Numbered from the stretch's first letter, positions 51,545 through 63,085 are shown. The stretch is DNA of 64,000 bases from Pyropia yezoensis (GCA_009829735.1 CM020618.1:32340894-32404893); one strand, 5' to 3'. Made by a program: numbers and translations. The notes: generated by a model not told the origin, from the sequence alone.

Positions 51545-52971
51545 ATGAACAGGCTCTCAAGAGCGCGACCTTCTTTGCAGGGAGCGCGCCGTCCTATTCT
51601 ACGAAATCGCCGCAATGCTGCAAGGGCGACGCGGCGGCGCGCCGTGCTCGTGGCCGTCGCAGTTGCTGTAGCAGCAGTAAGCGCAGCCGCCAGTAGTGTG
51701 GTCCCACGCAGCAGAGACTCTCTGCGCGGGAGACGGTCACGCTGGTCGATGCCCTACGTCCTTGAGGACCTACCCGACACCGATTTCCGAATGTTGTATC
51801 GCATGGAGAGGGAGGACTTTCACGCCCTGCTCGAGCTCCTGCGGGACAACACTTCTGCAAACGAGGACATGGCCTCCCTCTCGGCTGGGGAGCCCATTCC
51901 CGCGGAGTGTCGTCTGGCCATGTCCTTGCGCATTCTCGCGGGGGCGTCATATTTGGACTGTGCGCTGGCGTTTGGAGTCGGGCGCAGTACCGTGTTCGGT
52001 ACTTTCGACCAGGTATGTCTTTATACAGCACTCCCTTTGTATGGGTTGTGCCGGGTGCGCGCGGATACTGTGTGGCCACTGGGACAATGCGGGTGTGTGC
52101 ATGGAGGCAATGACTTATTCTGACTCGTCGATGTGTTTACATCAATGCCTGCTTACGCCGTTCCCAGGTCATGAACGCCATCGACTGCTGCCCTGACTTG
52201 CAAAACAGTAAGTTTTCCATAGAGCAGCGAGAGCTGGACAAGCAGAGCGCGCTCTTCACGCGCGATGGTCGTAACCCTCTCCGCGGCTGCGTCTCTGCGA
52301 TTGACGGTATTGCAGTGCGAATCCAGCGCCCGAGTGTTGCTGATGCGCCTAACCCCGTATCATACTACAAACGCAAAGGGTTCTTCGCTCTGAACGTGCA
52401 GGCTGCTGTCGGAGCGGACTTTAAGGTGCAGTTTTTATCCGCTGTGAAAGCTGGATCATGCCACGACAGCACCGCCTTTTCGGCATGCGGTCTGTCTGCC
52501 TACCTCGCCGCAGATGCATCATTGCCCGATGGGTTTTGGGTGGCAGCGGATGACGCGTACGTTGCGGGGAAGAGAGTGCTCACTCCGTGGCCTGGCCGGA
52601 ACTTTCCTTGGGAGAGGTACTCTTTCAAATTTTATCAATCGTCGTGTCGTATCTTTGTTGAGCAGGTGTTTGGTCAGGTTGTCTCGCGGTGGGGTGTATT
52701 GTGGAGGCCTCTGCGGTTTTCTCTCTCGACATCGACGCGCGTTATTTTTGTGTGCGTGAGACTGCACAACTTTTTGATCGAGCGTAAGAGCCCCGAGGCA
52801 GTAGGGCTTTGGGAGGGGGACGCCGCCGGTGGGTCGCGCGACGTGCACTGGCAGAACCATTGCGACTTGGACCCCCGCCAGCGCCACCGCCGACGCGACG
52901 GGGAGAGGTGCCCCGCGCGTGTGGCCATGACGAGGGCGCTGAAGGTCCACCAAATTCGCCGCCCTCGATAA
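51545..52971 (+). CDS. PIF/Harbinger DDE transposase (element 2), two exons
   Basis: Exon 1 is 51545-52012 and exon 2 is 52168-52971. The 155-bp intron starts GTATGT and ends TTCCCAG. Both exon lengths (468 and 804 nt) match element 1, giving a 423-residue protein. Catalytic triad: D202 in S-A-I-D-G, D256 in G-S-C-H-D-S, E321 in F-V-E-Q-V-F-G. The exon junction falls after F-D-Q, at the place where element 1 has F-K-Q. The N-terminus is basic (residues 1-35), then hydrophobic (V-L-V-A-V-A-V-A-V-A-A-V), then helical. The reading frame is intact, so this copy may be functional. It is convergent with the companion gene about 480 bp downstream. Confidence 0.88.
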
Positions 52972-53450
52972 AGACGCGCCTGCGTGCGCTTTATTAACGG
53001 GATACGGTACACTTGCCACATCGTCTCGCGTGGGGTCCCACCCGGGCGGCTCTCATTTAGGAACTCAACGCTTGTTGCCTCCTTCTTCTGCACGCACTCC
53101 AGTCCCCCCCCCCCGCCTGAGGCCCTCAATATGTTTCAAGTCTCGGCTCCTGGAGTCCTCCCGTAACGGGACAAGTGCTTCCCCGAGGTCGCCCCTGCTG
53201 GGGCGTCCATGGTAAGGCCAACAGCCGCCCCAACCCTGTAAAGCTCTCCCGCGTCTGGCGGAGTGCCACCCCCTGCCACGCAGCCCCTGTGGACGAACTC
53301 GGGCCCGCGCGCGCACACCCGGAAAACGGTGGCGGCAGCCTGTGCGGCCGCGAGTACTTGGTCGCGGCAGACAACTGTGTTGGAAAATAATCTACTTCAT
53401 GTCACTTGAGGCAGGGAGAGAAAAACACAACAATGACGGAAATGTACCTC

Positions 53451-55033
53451 TCAGCGGACTAACTTGGAGAGCTGACCCTCAAGATGCTTGACAACAGCTC
53501 TAATGCACTCGTCCGACGGGGAGGCGTCCAGCGCCAGTCGTGCGGCGCCCAGCTGCTTCATAACGGCACCGATGGCCTCCGCGTTGTCGAAATGTCCGCT
53601 GTAGAGCTGCCCGTTGTGCCTGCCCCCGACTCCGCCAGGCCGGACAGTGCGCTGTCCAGCCCATCCAGTCCTTGGATAGACACTTCAGCGGTTTTGGCCC
53701 GCTTACGCTTCCCCCGGCCCGAGGCACCCACGTCCGAGCTGCCCGACAATGCGAGCTCTGACTGAGCTGCCGCGGGGATGGTTCTCAGCACAAAGTCCAG
53801 CGCCCGATTTCCCTGCAGCAGACAGTGAATATACAGCAGGCGATGGTCGCCGTTGATGTAGTCCTTAAACACGGGCTCGTTGTGCCCGGACTGGTTGTAG
53901 TTGGACAGGGCGACGGTGTACGCAGATCGCATCGCCCGATAGTGCGTCTCGAGCTTGGAGGGATCGCGCGGCCCAACGTGCCGGTTGGGGTCCAAGCCCC
54001 GTAGATCCGCTTCCATGAGGCCGCCCAGGAGCTTAGGTTTCGCCGGTCGATAGGCGGAGTCGTTGAACTTGGGACCGAGCGTGGTGACCCACAAGGAAGT
54101 TTGTTCCTTGTCGAGCTCCATCCGGGAAAGAGGCTGATTTGCCCGACGCAAGCCATCGTAGTGGTGCGGGTCCGCGACGACATGAAACAGACGGGCGACG
54201 TCATTGGCTGAAAACGGAGGGTCCCGCCCGGGGGACGGGATCCCTGATGGAGCCGCCGGGAGGGAAGGAGCACCCGCCCCACCTAGCGTCGACGCGGAAC
54301 CTGTGCCAGGAGGCGCGTTCCCGGCGCCAACCAGTGCACTAGCAGGCGACGCTCCACCAGCCTCGCCGGTTGGGCGCGCTGGGGACGTGGCACTAGCGCC
54401 TCCCCCGCCCTCGGAGGATGAAATCAGCTGCCGCGCTCGGCTGATCGCCGTGGCTTCGTCGTCCATCATCGCCTCGAGCGCGTCGTCGCTCAAGTTGTTC
54501 CGCTTCATGACGTCCAAGACGGCCGTGCGCTTGGCGGTGTTGTTTGCTTGCATCTTGCCCTTGACGCCCAGCGCGCGCAGGGCCACCCTCAGGTCCGTTG
54601 AGGACTGCTGGGAAAGAAAAGTCGCCGCCTTTTCAGCCTTAAAGCCATCCTCATGCCGTGGCATCGCTCCAGAACCATCGGGGGATAGGACGGGGGGGGG
54701 GGGGGGGTGTACAAATGGGCGCCAGGACGTCAGGTGAGCCATCCCGAGGTGCGGGGAGGACGTCAGGTGAGCCGTCCCGAGGTGCGGGGAGAGCTGCCAT
54801 GGCGGGCGCGGGGGCGCCGGGGGAGGGACTGGCCGCTTCTCCGGCGTCACCAGCGGACGCCATCGTGCGTACGCAGAGCTGGCATGCAGCGTCGACGTGA
54901 TGGGTGTCGGAGGACCTCGTCGCTGGGAGGGCGAGCCGCTTTTTTCAGTGTGGCCTTGCCTCTGCGGTGGCCTGCCGACTACAGGTTCTGGAAGAGAAGC
55001 GCCACGGGTGTGCGAATCTTCCGAAAAAAACAT
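53451..55033 (-). pseudogene. Harbinger companion protein (element 2), frameshifted near C-terminus
   Basis: The family is unrecognised and homologous to 45194-46847. The frame is open from ATG 55033; a later ATG at 54664 starts just before the conserved part. Conserved parts in order: S-T-D-L-R-x-A-L-R-A-L-G-V-K-G-K-M-Q-A; M-K-R-N-N-L-S-D-D; a spacer; P-P-F-S-A-N-D-V-A-R-L-F-H; D-L-R-G-L-D-P-N-R-H-V-G-P-R-D-P-S-K-L-E; G-D-H-R-L-L-Y-I-H-C-L-L; and a G-K-R-K-R basic patch. Near 53590 a one-base loss shifts the frame and brings a stop at 53558. In the original frame the homology (D-N-A-E-A-I-G-A-V) continues to a stop at 53451. A 33-bp direct repeat at about 54724-54789 lies in the N-terminal extension. 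Confidence 0.65.
54724..54789. repeat. 33-bp direct repeat, two units
   Basis: Two adjacent 33-bp units start AGGACGTCAGGTGAGCC and differ at one position. They encode an 11-residue repeat (H-L-G-x-A-H-L-T-S) in the N-terminal extension of the companion ORF. Confidence 0.85.
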
Positions 55034-55297
55034 CCCAGAGAAGGCTCCCGCGGCGCTGGATGCACGTGCGTGCGTGAGCGGGAAAAAAAAAAGAAAAACC
55101 GCTCACGTCTGACGTGCTCCGGGGAACTCGCTTTACTTGAAATGTGAACGGTCAAGTACACGTGAGCGAGCATGGTCCCATCGGTCGGGGGGCCCCTTTT
55201 TGGGCCGCACGCCAAACACATCGCCGTGCGATGACCAATCAGAGCTCTCCAAACTTGCATTCACTCACGTTCACGTGCGCGTTAAGAAAGGACCTGA

Positions 55298-57384
55298 GGG
55301 GAAAGAGAGCGAACGGGAGCAGCACGTCAAGCTGATGACTGCGAAAGTGACGGTCTCCAGCTGGGGAAGACGGCTGCTGCAGTGCATTGTGGCAAAAACC
55401 ACAAGCACACACGGCACCCAAGTTGGGGCGGTGTGCTAGGGCTGCCTCCCGTGTCGGGGGAACCGGAAGAAGTGCAAGTCGCACACACTCTGTCCCTGCT
55501 GTGGGGCAAACCCCCCACGGACAAACAAGAGGATGGTGTGTGGTCCAACAGTTTCTTGGTCGGGACGGGGACGCAGGGCCAAGCCCCGCTGTCCCTCCCC
55601 TTATCCCCCCAGGGTCCACTCAGAATCTCGCCACTCAGAATCTCCCACCCCAGCACCTGCCCACCGGGCCACACGAAAATTCAAGACGATAAATGCAGAA
55701 AACCCTCAAATCCAAGTTGGATTTACTACTAAGCTAACTATCCCAAACTTAGGGAATATGGACCCAAATGCAGGGGGAGGAACGGATCAGGCTAGTGGCC
55801 TGCCGCCCCTTGCATGGCACGTGTTGCCCCCCTACCTGGGGGTCAATACTGCCACATGCATGACGGCGATTGCGGCGTTCGTCGTGAAAGTACATACTGT
55901 GTCCTGTATGTACACTTGGCGCTCCAGCAACGCTGGCAGTGGATCGGAATCCTCCTGCGCTCAGCGGGTTTTTGTCGATCCGTTTTTCGATGGAGTTTGC
56001 GGTTGGGGGTTTGGTTCCAATACAGTACTCCTCGGGTTGCCCCCGCCCCCGTCATCGTCCCAGTCTTTGTCCTCACCCTCTCGTCCGCGCCCTCGCTCGC
56101 GTCGCCGCCCTCGTCCCCTCCCTCGTCCCCGTACCCTTTGCTGTCCCGGTGCCCGTCCCACTTGAGCGGCCCGCTCTTGTCATCAAAAGCACAACGGTTC
56201 CTCAGCAGGTAGACATGGTCCCGCAGCTTCCTACCGTCCGTGCGCCGTGTCGCCTGCGGGTGCTTGTTGAAGCTATACACGGCAGCAGCGAAGCGCTTGG
56301 TGGCCTCGCCCTACAGAGCGACGAGTGCATCGGCGCCAACAATAGCTTTCACAGCCAGTTAATCGCCCTGCTCCGTCCACCGAGGGCGGGCGTGCTTGTT
56401 TGGACTGCACGTGGCAAGAAGAGTCGCATTGCACAGTCATATTAGGCAACGTTTGACCAAAGTATGGACGAGATACACGAGATTGCCCTGCTTTGTGCTG
56501 CGTGTCTCGCTTGTTCCGCGGGAGAGTCGACAATGCTTCCTCGTTTTCGAGCCGTGCACCTGTCTTCGGGGGGGGGGCTTGCCCCAGGTCAAATAATACC
56601 ATCGAACACGCAATAGGCGACAGCGAACCCTCCCTAATTCTGGTTTGCGGCGGCAGAAAGCCAGTTGCTACCGTAAAGGCCAGCTATCCCGTCTTAAAAT
56701 CATGTGGCCCCTGTGATGCAACAATTCCATTGCATATATCGGCTGTTGCTAAGCTCCTCCACTCAGCAGCGCCCACGTGGCTGCTGCAATTCAAATTGGC
56801 GTGAGATGGTATCGGGAGCGTCGTGACGTTGTTGGAAACACTCTCAGGCCGCAGCGCAGAGGCTGTCAAGATGAGCTGGCAGACGTGGATCAAGGCGGTA
56901 GTGACGGCGACTTGATTTTCGGAACTGTCGAAAGCGCGGTCGCCAAAGTTCGTGATGACCAATCTTTCCACTGAGCGCAGGGAGAGCACGCATCGCTGGA
57001 CGCTTGGCGACCAGCTCAACGTATCTGTCCCCTCCTGTCAACCCGCGCAATACCAGACGCGGCGCCCTTCGCCGGCCTCCTCGCTGTTAGCCCCTCTTTC
57101 CCGCACCGCCACCCCTACCCCGCTACGCCCGTGCGCGCTGTGTCGTTGCTTTTCCTTACTGCTGGCAGGGCCGTCTGCAGGGCGGCCGCGTCTGGCCACG
57201 TGCGCGGGTGCTGCAAGTAGCAGACCGAGACGGACCGGCTGGGCTGCCGCTGGGCGCCACCGCCCAAGGCCTCCCGGCGTACCCCCCGACCCCGTATCGG
57301 CTGCGCACGGCCCTCCCATCCTTGCACCCGGGTTTGTTTGGGGCGGAGGGCACGACCTGCGCGACGGTGGGGGCGGTGACCTGT
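55298..57384. other. Intergenic region right of the Harbinger nest
   Basis: 55298-55840 shows nothing I can support. 55843-56280 (minus) carries a 145-codon frame with coding-like codons (see separate entry). 56300-57384 has no coding signal until the membrane-protein gene and should contain its promoter. Confidence 0.4.
55843..56280 (-). pseudogene. Unidentified coding remnant
   Basis: Open for 145 codons, and coding-like sequence continues upstream past an in-frame stop (V-G-A-D-A-L-V-A-L then stop, then G-E-A-T-K-R-F). The segment has mixed charged sequence (R-K-L-R-D-H-V-Y-L-L-R-N-R-C), an acidic Gly/Asp/Glu stretch and a C-terminal Cys-containing part (C-Q-R-C-W-S-A-K-C). I do not recognise the family. 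A decayed transposase end with a zinc-binding tail is possible but unproven. Confidence 0.3.
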
Positions 57385-58792
57385 ATGGCGTCCCCGACGG
57401 CCTCGCCCGTGGCGGTAAGCCAGGAAGCCTTCGCCCGTTTGGCAGTGGACGTGCAGGAGCAGGCGGCCGCTTTGCAGCAGCAGGCGGCGGCGTCCAGCGC
57501 TGGGATTGCCAAGTGCCAAGCGCAGCTGGCCGCCCTCAGCGCAGATGTGAACCGGAACTTTGCTGGCTACGGCGTTTGGGAGACGACCGCCTTCTTCGTC
57601 GCCATCTTCGTGGCCGTTTACACGCTTGTGCCCGACCCGACCGGGGAACAACACGCCCGCGACGTGTCTGAAGTGCGGGTGTTCCGCCAGTGGCTGACCG
57701 CGATGGCGAGTTTGTTCTTCTACCTGTGCCTCGTCATTGGAGTCTTGGCGCAGCAGTGCGCGGCGGGGTGGCGCGGGAAGGACGTTGGTTGGCTATTTGC
57801 GCTGATGCTGGCCCCCTGGGCGCCCGTCTTGGACCGGGCGGTGCTGACCGTGTGTGCCACGCCGCGCGTGTGGCGGATGATGCGCGATCGGGGGGGGCGC
57901 AACCGCCTGACGGCGATGCTGCGCGAATACCTCCATCTGGGCGAGGTGGCGCTCTCTGCCGCTCGAGTGGCGCACGTGCTTGGCTTCGTCCGCGACAACG
58001 TGCCCCGAATGCCGGACTTAGACGCGTTACCGGTTGAGGACAGTATCAAGGACGATGTGCGGCACGACTTCGGGGAAATGCGGAACACATACGGAGACAC
58101 GCCGGAGTCCCGGGCGCTTCTCCTACTCAATGTCGCCCTGTCTGCCCTGCAGCCGCCGTGGTATAGGCGTTGGACCCCAGTGTCATGGCTCTCACTGTCA
58201 GGGCTCTGGTCTGGGCGCTCCAACGGTGGTGTGGCCGATGGCCCTGCTGGCCGGCTGGTGGTGCCAAGCCCGTTAGACGCGGTGGAGCCGACCCTGACCG
58301 CGTACCAGCAGGCTCGGGTCTTTGACGCGATCGACGGGCAGCTGTCGTGTGGCACTGTCTCTGAGCGGCGGCTGAACCAGCTGCCGCAGCGCCTCTGTGG
58401 CAGGTGCCGCCTCGCCGTCCGTGCTGCTGTGGAGGCCTACCTCGAGTCGAGTGGCCGCCGGCACGTTGTCATCGACGCGCCTGAGTGGTTTCGAACTGTG
58501 CGCTTCTGTTTTAGCACTTTTCATTCACTCACGTCGGTCCTAGGCGTCATGTGGCAGGCGGCCATTTTGGACAATGCGGGCCACCGCATCGAGGCCGTGC
58601 CTGCTTTGTCGGCGGTGCCCGGCGGGTCCGCCGCGGCAGCATGTCCGGTCGACATGCGCACTGGTGGGGAGTCCGGCCCATCCGACCGCCGTTTCTTTTC
58701 CGAAGGCCTCAGCAGTGTGGATGCTACGCGGCACGTTTTTCTGGTGCTGTTTGTGCTTGCCCGCTCGCTGTTGGGCGAGGAAGGGAGCCTAG
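57385..58792 (+). pseudogene. Multi-pass membrane protein, 5' part (interrupted by transposon)
   Basis: The first ATG is at 57385; the frame is open upstream but without ATG. The 5' part encodes about 468 residues. Residues about 10-55 form a Gln/Ala-rich coiled coil. Hydrophobic segments follow (F-F-V-A-I-F-V-A-V; L-F-F-Y-L-C-L-V-I-G-V-L; W-L-F-A-L-M-L-A-P-W), then a long mostly soluble region with C-G-R-C, and a further hydrophobic segment (V-F-L-V-L-F-V-L-A) near the break. I do not recognise a family. At 58789 the frame enters CTAG and then the end of a piggyBac-like element, which adds foreign residues and a stop. The second half lies at 62773 onward, in the same frame if the element and one CTAG are removed. 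Codons are typical of the genome. Confidence 0.7.
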
Positions 58793-59763
58793 TGTCTATT
58801 CTACCTTGCAAAAGCTTCATGTGAATCCGTCCAGAGATTCATTTGAAGCTCTTCTCGGATCGCCCGATGCAGCACCCATTCATATGAAATCGGGTATTCT
58901 TCCACCTACGAGGTCACTCTCTGACGCTTCACGGCGGCCGTGCACCGCGAGCCACTGTTGGCAACAGCTGAACACAAAGCGCGTGACCACGAGACTCTGT
59001 CGCCGCATGCAAAATTTTAGGTGCTCGTCGACAGTTGCCCGCAACACCGCCCTGTCAACGCCCCGTCCCAGCAGTGCCACTTCTTCAACACGCCCCCCCC
59101 ACGATCCCGCCGGCTCATCTGCCTGCCCTCTCTGCCACCACTCGATACCGACGGGATCTACCGTTGTGGCGCCATCACGTGACAGAACCCACCGAACCAG
59201 ACCGGTCTGTAGCCAAAGCACGTCGCTCGTATCCTTCTACCGGCCCCCCCCATGCTGGCAGGGGGCCCTTTTCGAGACACGGTCGCTGACCCACCCTCGC
59301 GGCCCATTCGTCCGTTGCCACTGCCACCCCACCCCCCGTCCCTCCCCCTGCCCCGCAACGCCCCGGTCAGCTGGCCGCTCTCCAAACCGCTGTCCTCACT
59401 CAACGTGGACCCCTGCCTGGCGAAATTACACCACGTGCACCGCGCTGTTGCCCCCTCCAACACGCGGTAGCTTCTCGCTCGATCGCTACATACAGGCCCA
59501 CTATTATACCACAACATGGGAGGCGTGCGAACGACGAGGGAGGTGCCAGTTCCTCCTGCGCGCCCCCCCTTCCACCCGCCTCCATACATCGTCACACTCC
59601 GTCTATGCTGAGAGCGCTCGCCCTCACGAACGTTGGCACTCGCGACGCAGCCACGCGCATCCCATAGGGTCGCCAACATATTTACCCAAGCGCTGACAGC
59701 CCGCCCGACGCGCGACACCTTGGTGCCCGCCCACAGTAGATTCTCTTGACCCTCGCCATCCCG

Positions 59764-62046
59764 TCACACACTCATCGCATGCGCGCTCCGCATGTGGCCT
59801 GCGAAGCAAGATCTGCCGGTGCGCGGGCCACACAGAAACGCCTCCTTGACTCCCGGGGTATCGCGGCAGGTTGAGCAAACAAGAGAAGTCTTGTAGGAGC
59901 ACTCCAGACACTGGCGCTGGGCCAAGTGGTTGGTTGATGGATGCCGCCGCTTGGTTGTGAGTACCAAATGCGTGCCCACCCCGTACGCCAGGTGCGCCAC
60001 ATCCTCCTCGGGATTGGCAGGCACCGCCCGCTGCCGTGTGCCGGTGACGTCAAAGGTGTTGTCGATGAGCTCGGTCGCGAGTTGCTCGTAGAACTGAGTC
60101 TGCAGGAATGTCGCGGCAGGCCCTCTTGCGCCATGGTACAGCATCCACGAGTCGACAAGGCAGATGCCCAGCAACTAGTGGTTGACACGCGTTGACCAGT
60201 CGTGTGTGCCCAGCTTCTTCTCAAGCCGCAGATCGTCCTGCCGACAACGGTTGTGCCGGTCAATCTGAGAGCAACAGCCATAGTAGATCTCTGCCACACG
60301 AGGTTGACGAACGATCAGGGACACCCGTTGAGCTCCACCCTCTTCCGTTTCCCGCCACCGCAAGCGCTCGTACGGGGTGCCCGGTTGGTTGCTGGAAGTG
60401 GAGGCAATAAAGTACCGCCTCTCGCGATCCACCCATACCACGGCCATCAGGTCCGGCCGGCCGGACTCATCTCGATGGACCATGGTCACTTGATCCCCTC
60501 GACCGCAGAGCTCGCGAGCGGAGAGGATCGCCAGAGGAAACAGCCGATATGCTGTCTTCACGACGCCGATGAAGCGTAAGCCAGCCGCCTTCAGAGCCAT
60601 GGCCGCCCCAACACTTGCGAAATAAGAATCGGCGCACACAATCCGGTCCGTCCCCGACCATGGCTCCACCAACCGCATCATGATGACAGTGCCGCGGGCT
60701 CCGGCACGTTCCTCCTCAATAAAGCTCGCATGCTGGTCCGCGGAGGTGGTGACCACGTGCAGCCGCAGCATGATCCCGCTCCGACCGCAGGCGGCGTCTT
60801 GAATCTCACAGCCATTTTCGGGCTTCCGATCGATAGCTACGTAGTTGGGCAAGCCCCGCGATATCCTGTGACCCCCTTGACCGTACCACCGCGATATCGA
60901 CTCATCCACGCAGATGGTGTCACCGGGGGTGACATTGGCTGCACGGTGGGCATTGATCGACCGCACGAAGTCGTTGACCAGCCCCCATCGTCGTTGCTCC
61001 GATCCCGGGTCAGGTGCGTCGGCATCTCCCGAGTTGCTTTGACTGAACGCCAGGCACGACCAGAGGGTGTCAAAACGACGGCGCGGCATTCCCGTGCTGC
61101 ACCCAAACGCTGGTGCAGGCAAGTGCTTAGTCCTCGGAGTGGTGGACCACAGCTCGGCACGTGTCCCAAACTCGAAGCGCGTTGAAAGAAGGAGGATGCC
61201 AAAGAACTTTAAAACCTCCCCCGGTGTGGTAGTCGGATGGCCCTTGACCACCAACCTTGCCGAGGTCAAGACCACCATCCGTGTCAGCTGGTCGGGCGGG
61301 AAGACGGCCAGAAAAGAGTCCAGTGGCGAGCGCGTACGCCCGGTGCCGACAGAGTCCCCCCCCTCCGTGATAATCTCGCCGCCAAGCGTGCGTACGGACC
61401 ACTGGCCGCGTGCGGCAGGGCCACCGATTGGCTGCAACACGTCAGCAGGCTCCCACTTGAAGCCGTGGGCCACGACGGGTGTTGGCTGCGCTGTCGTACC
61501 CGTCGCGGCGGCGGCAGCTGCGGCGGACAGGGGTGAGGAAGAGAGTGCGGGGAGAGCCCGCTGGCTTGGGGGGTCCGCAGGGGACTCGAGGGAGGAGGAC
61601 GCCAGAGGGAGGCCCTCCTGGCTCGGCCGGTCGCACTGAGGCTCGCGAGGAGGGAGTGGGGAACGGGGACCACGTGACAGGAGGGGAGCACCTGGCTCGG
61701 CAGTGGACGCGCCGCCGACTGGCCCATTCACTTGGCTGCCCGCCTTGGCCAAGGTCTCGAGTGGAGAAGGGCTGCCGTCGGCCGAGGGAGCGTATCCGGT
61801 CCGCACGTTCCGCAGCCCAAGGCACTTTTCCACCTCGTACCCGGACATGCGCCAGCGCGCTGTGACTGTCGTCACCAACCGATTGTTTTCGTTCTTGTCT
61901 CTGCAAAACGCCGTCACGCAACGGTCGACCAACTTGGTAGTTGCAGCACTTCCGTACAGCCGCGCACACTCAGAGTAGTGCTTGATGTGCACGGCCTTGG
62001 CGTGGACTGCTGCGCCAATGCTCAATCGGCTGTCCGACTTCCCCAT
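59764..62046 (-). pseudogene. piggyBac-like transposase with in-frame TAG
   Basis: The frame runs from ATG 62046 for 623 codons, meets TAG at 60175-60177 and stays open for another 137 codons. Catalytic-type Asp residues: D381 in C-V-D-E-S-x-x-R-W-Y-G, D473 in C-A-D-S-Y-F-A, D540 in V-W-V-D-R. Typical DDE_Tnp_1_7 context includes P-N-Y-V-A-I-D-R-K-P-E-N-G-C-E and C-G-R-S-G-I-M-L. After the TAG the family homology continues directly (L-G-I-C-L-V-D-S-W), then ends in the Cys-rich tail (C-L-E-C ... C-S-T-C ... C-F-A-G-H) typical of piggyBac enzymes. The stop thus removes the last DDE-fold helix and the Cys-rich DNA-binding domain. A nonsense mutation is most likely; readthrough is possible. The N-terminal 100 residues are helical and a Pro/Ser-rich spacer follows. 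Confidence 0.75.
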
Positions 62047-62768
62047 GGTTAAAAATCCAGCGCGGGAAGGGAAAAGCGTAGGTCAGCGTAGGGGGGGGCC
62101 AAGAGGTCAGAGGCGGGGGGCGGGCAGGGGAAAGTCCAAAGGGGGCGCGGGGCCGGGCGGGAAACCAGAGGGGTGGCGGGGAGGTCCGGAGAAGTTCTCA
62201 GGGGGGCACTGGGCCGGGGGGGAAGCCAGAGGGGTGGACGGGGGCGGAGAGGTAGGGGTGTTCGCGGAGATGGCGGCAGAAAGGCGGGCCCCGTCACCAG
62301 CTGCTGCCTCCTTGCGCCGCGCAGACGGAGCGGCAAACCAGGAGGGGTCGAGCGCGTGACCGTCCCCCATGCCATGCACCCGCGACGGCACGCGACATGT
62401 ACGTGGCGTCATCCCTCATCCAATGCACCCCGGAGCGCATGCGAGCGTGTGCTGGGGGGGGGGGGTGAAAGCAGATGGGTGGCGAGGTCGCGCCCTTTTT
62501 TCCCGCGCTATGCTCTGAGCGCAAGCGCGCGCGTGCTGCCAGGGAGGCTCAGGTGGCGCGCTGGGGCGTCTGGCGCAGAGTCCCGGACGGGACTGCGCGG
62601 CAGCACAGGAGTGACCTTCTGCGAGACTGGCAGGAAAGTCCGCCTTGCCGTGGAACTACTGAGAGTTTAGGGACCATAATTGGCTCCAAGGGTAAACAGA
62701 GAACTGGATTGAAGATGAGCTTCATATGAATCTAAAATATTCAAATGAAGCTCAAAGTAGAATAGACA
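62047..62768. other. 5' flank of piggyBac-like transposase and right transposon end
   Basis: This is the upstream region of the transposase inside the element. Gly-rich open frames (62050-62360) look like G-rich sequence rather than genes. It ends with the subterminal palindrome and the inverted repeat. Confidence 0.5.
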
Positions 62769-63085
62769 CTAGCGGCCGTTGGTGCGCATGTGAAGGGCCA
62801 CCTACGCACGAATGCGAGGTGGGCCATCTTTGCGCGGCACCTGAGTTCTGCCCCACCAGCAGATCAAGTGGAGGTGCGTTTCAACTCCGCCATGCGCGCC
62901 ACCACGGCCGAAGAGATCCGCAACATCCTGGAGCTCTTCTGTGACTCCTCGCGTACAGGTACGGTGATGTCTCCAAATCCTTGCTCGGATTCCGGTTGCT
63001 GTCTGCATGTGACGCCGCATCTCGAATTTTACCGCATGTTGTGCAGGGTACTCCATCAGTCACCAAGCCCTCCTCTTCAGTATAT
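62769..63085 (+). pseudogene. Multi-pass membrane protein, 3' part beyond transposon
   Basis: From CTAG at 62769 the frame continues the 57385 gene: L-A-A-V-G-A-H-V-K-G, then a charged helical stretch with T-A-E-E-I-R-N-I-L-E-L-F-C. A likely intron runs from 62959 (GTACGG) to 63046 (TTGTGCAG), followed by a 39-nt exon in phase, ending at a second candidate donor (GTAAGC at 63086). The downstream exons cannot be followed into the GC-rich tract. Codon use and frame agree with the 5' part. Confidence 0.55.

Larger units (their letters stand above)
44720..55294. mobile_element. PIF/Harbinger element 2 (outer, split by element 1)
   Basis: Left end: GGTCTTTCTTAACGCGCACC. Right end (reverse complement): GGTCCTTTCTTAACGCGCAC. 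The match continues inward through GTGAACGTGAGTGAA with one or two changes. Candidate 3-bp flanks are TGA on both sides (44716-44718, 55295-55297), allowing one extra C on the left; TWA would be the family norm, so the exact duplication is uncertain. Without the nested element its length is about 5.4 kb, close to element 1. It holds a transposase (+) and a companion gene (-) in convergent order, the mirror image of element 1. Confidence 0.7.
58793..62768. mobile_element. piggyBac-like (DDE_Tnp_1_7) transposon with CTAG duplication
   Basis: 3976 bp with inverted ends TGTCTATTCTACCTTG and TGTCTATTCTACTTTG, flanked by CTAG on both sides (58789-58792 and 62769-62772). Just inside each end is a palindrome of the AGCTTCATNTGAAT type (about 58813-58850 and 62717-62753). 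One transposase gene lies inside on the minus strand. Classical piggyBac elements duplicate TTAA; a CTAG duplication here is directly visible and is supported by exact frame restoration of the host gene. Confidence 0.85.

Noticed and set aside
59035-59700. Small + strand frames inside the piggyBac-like element (58.9-59.7 kb)
   Set aside because: No conserved motif and Pro/Thr/His-rich composition; they look like non-coding 3' part of the element.
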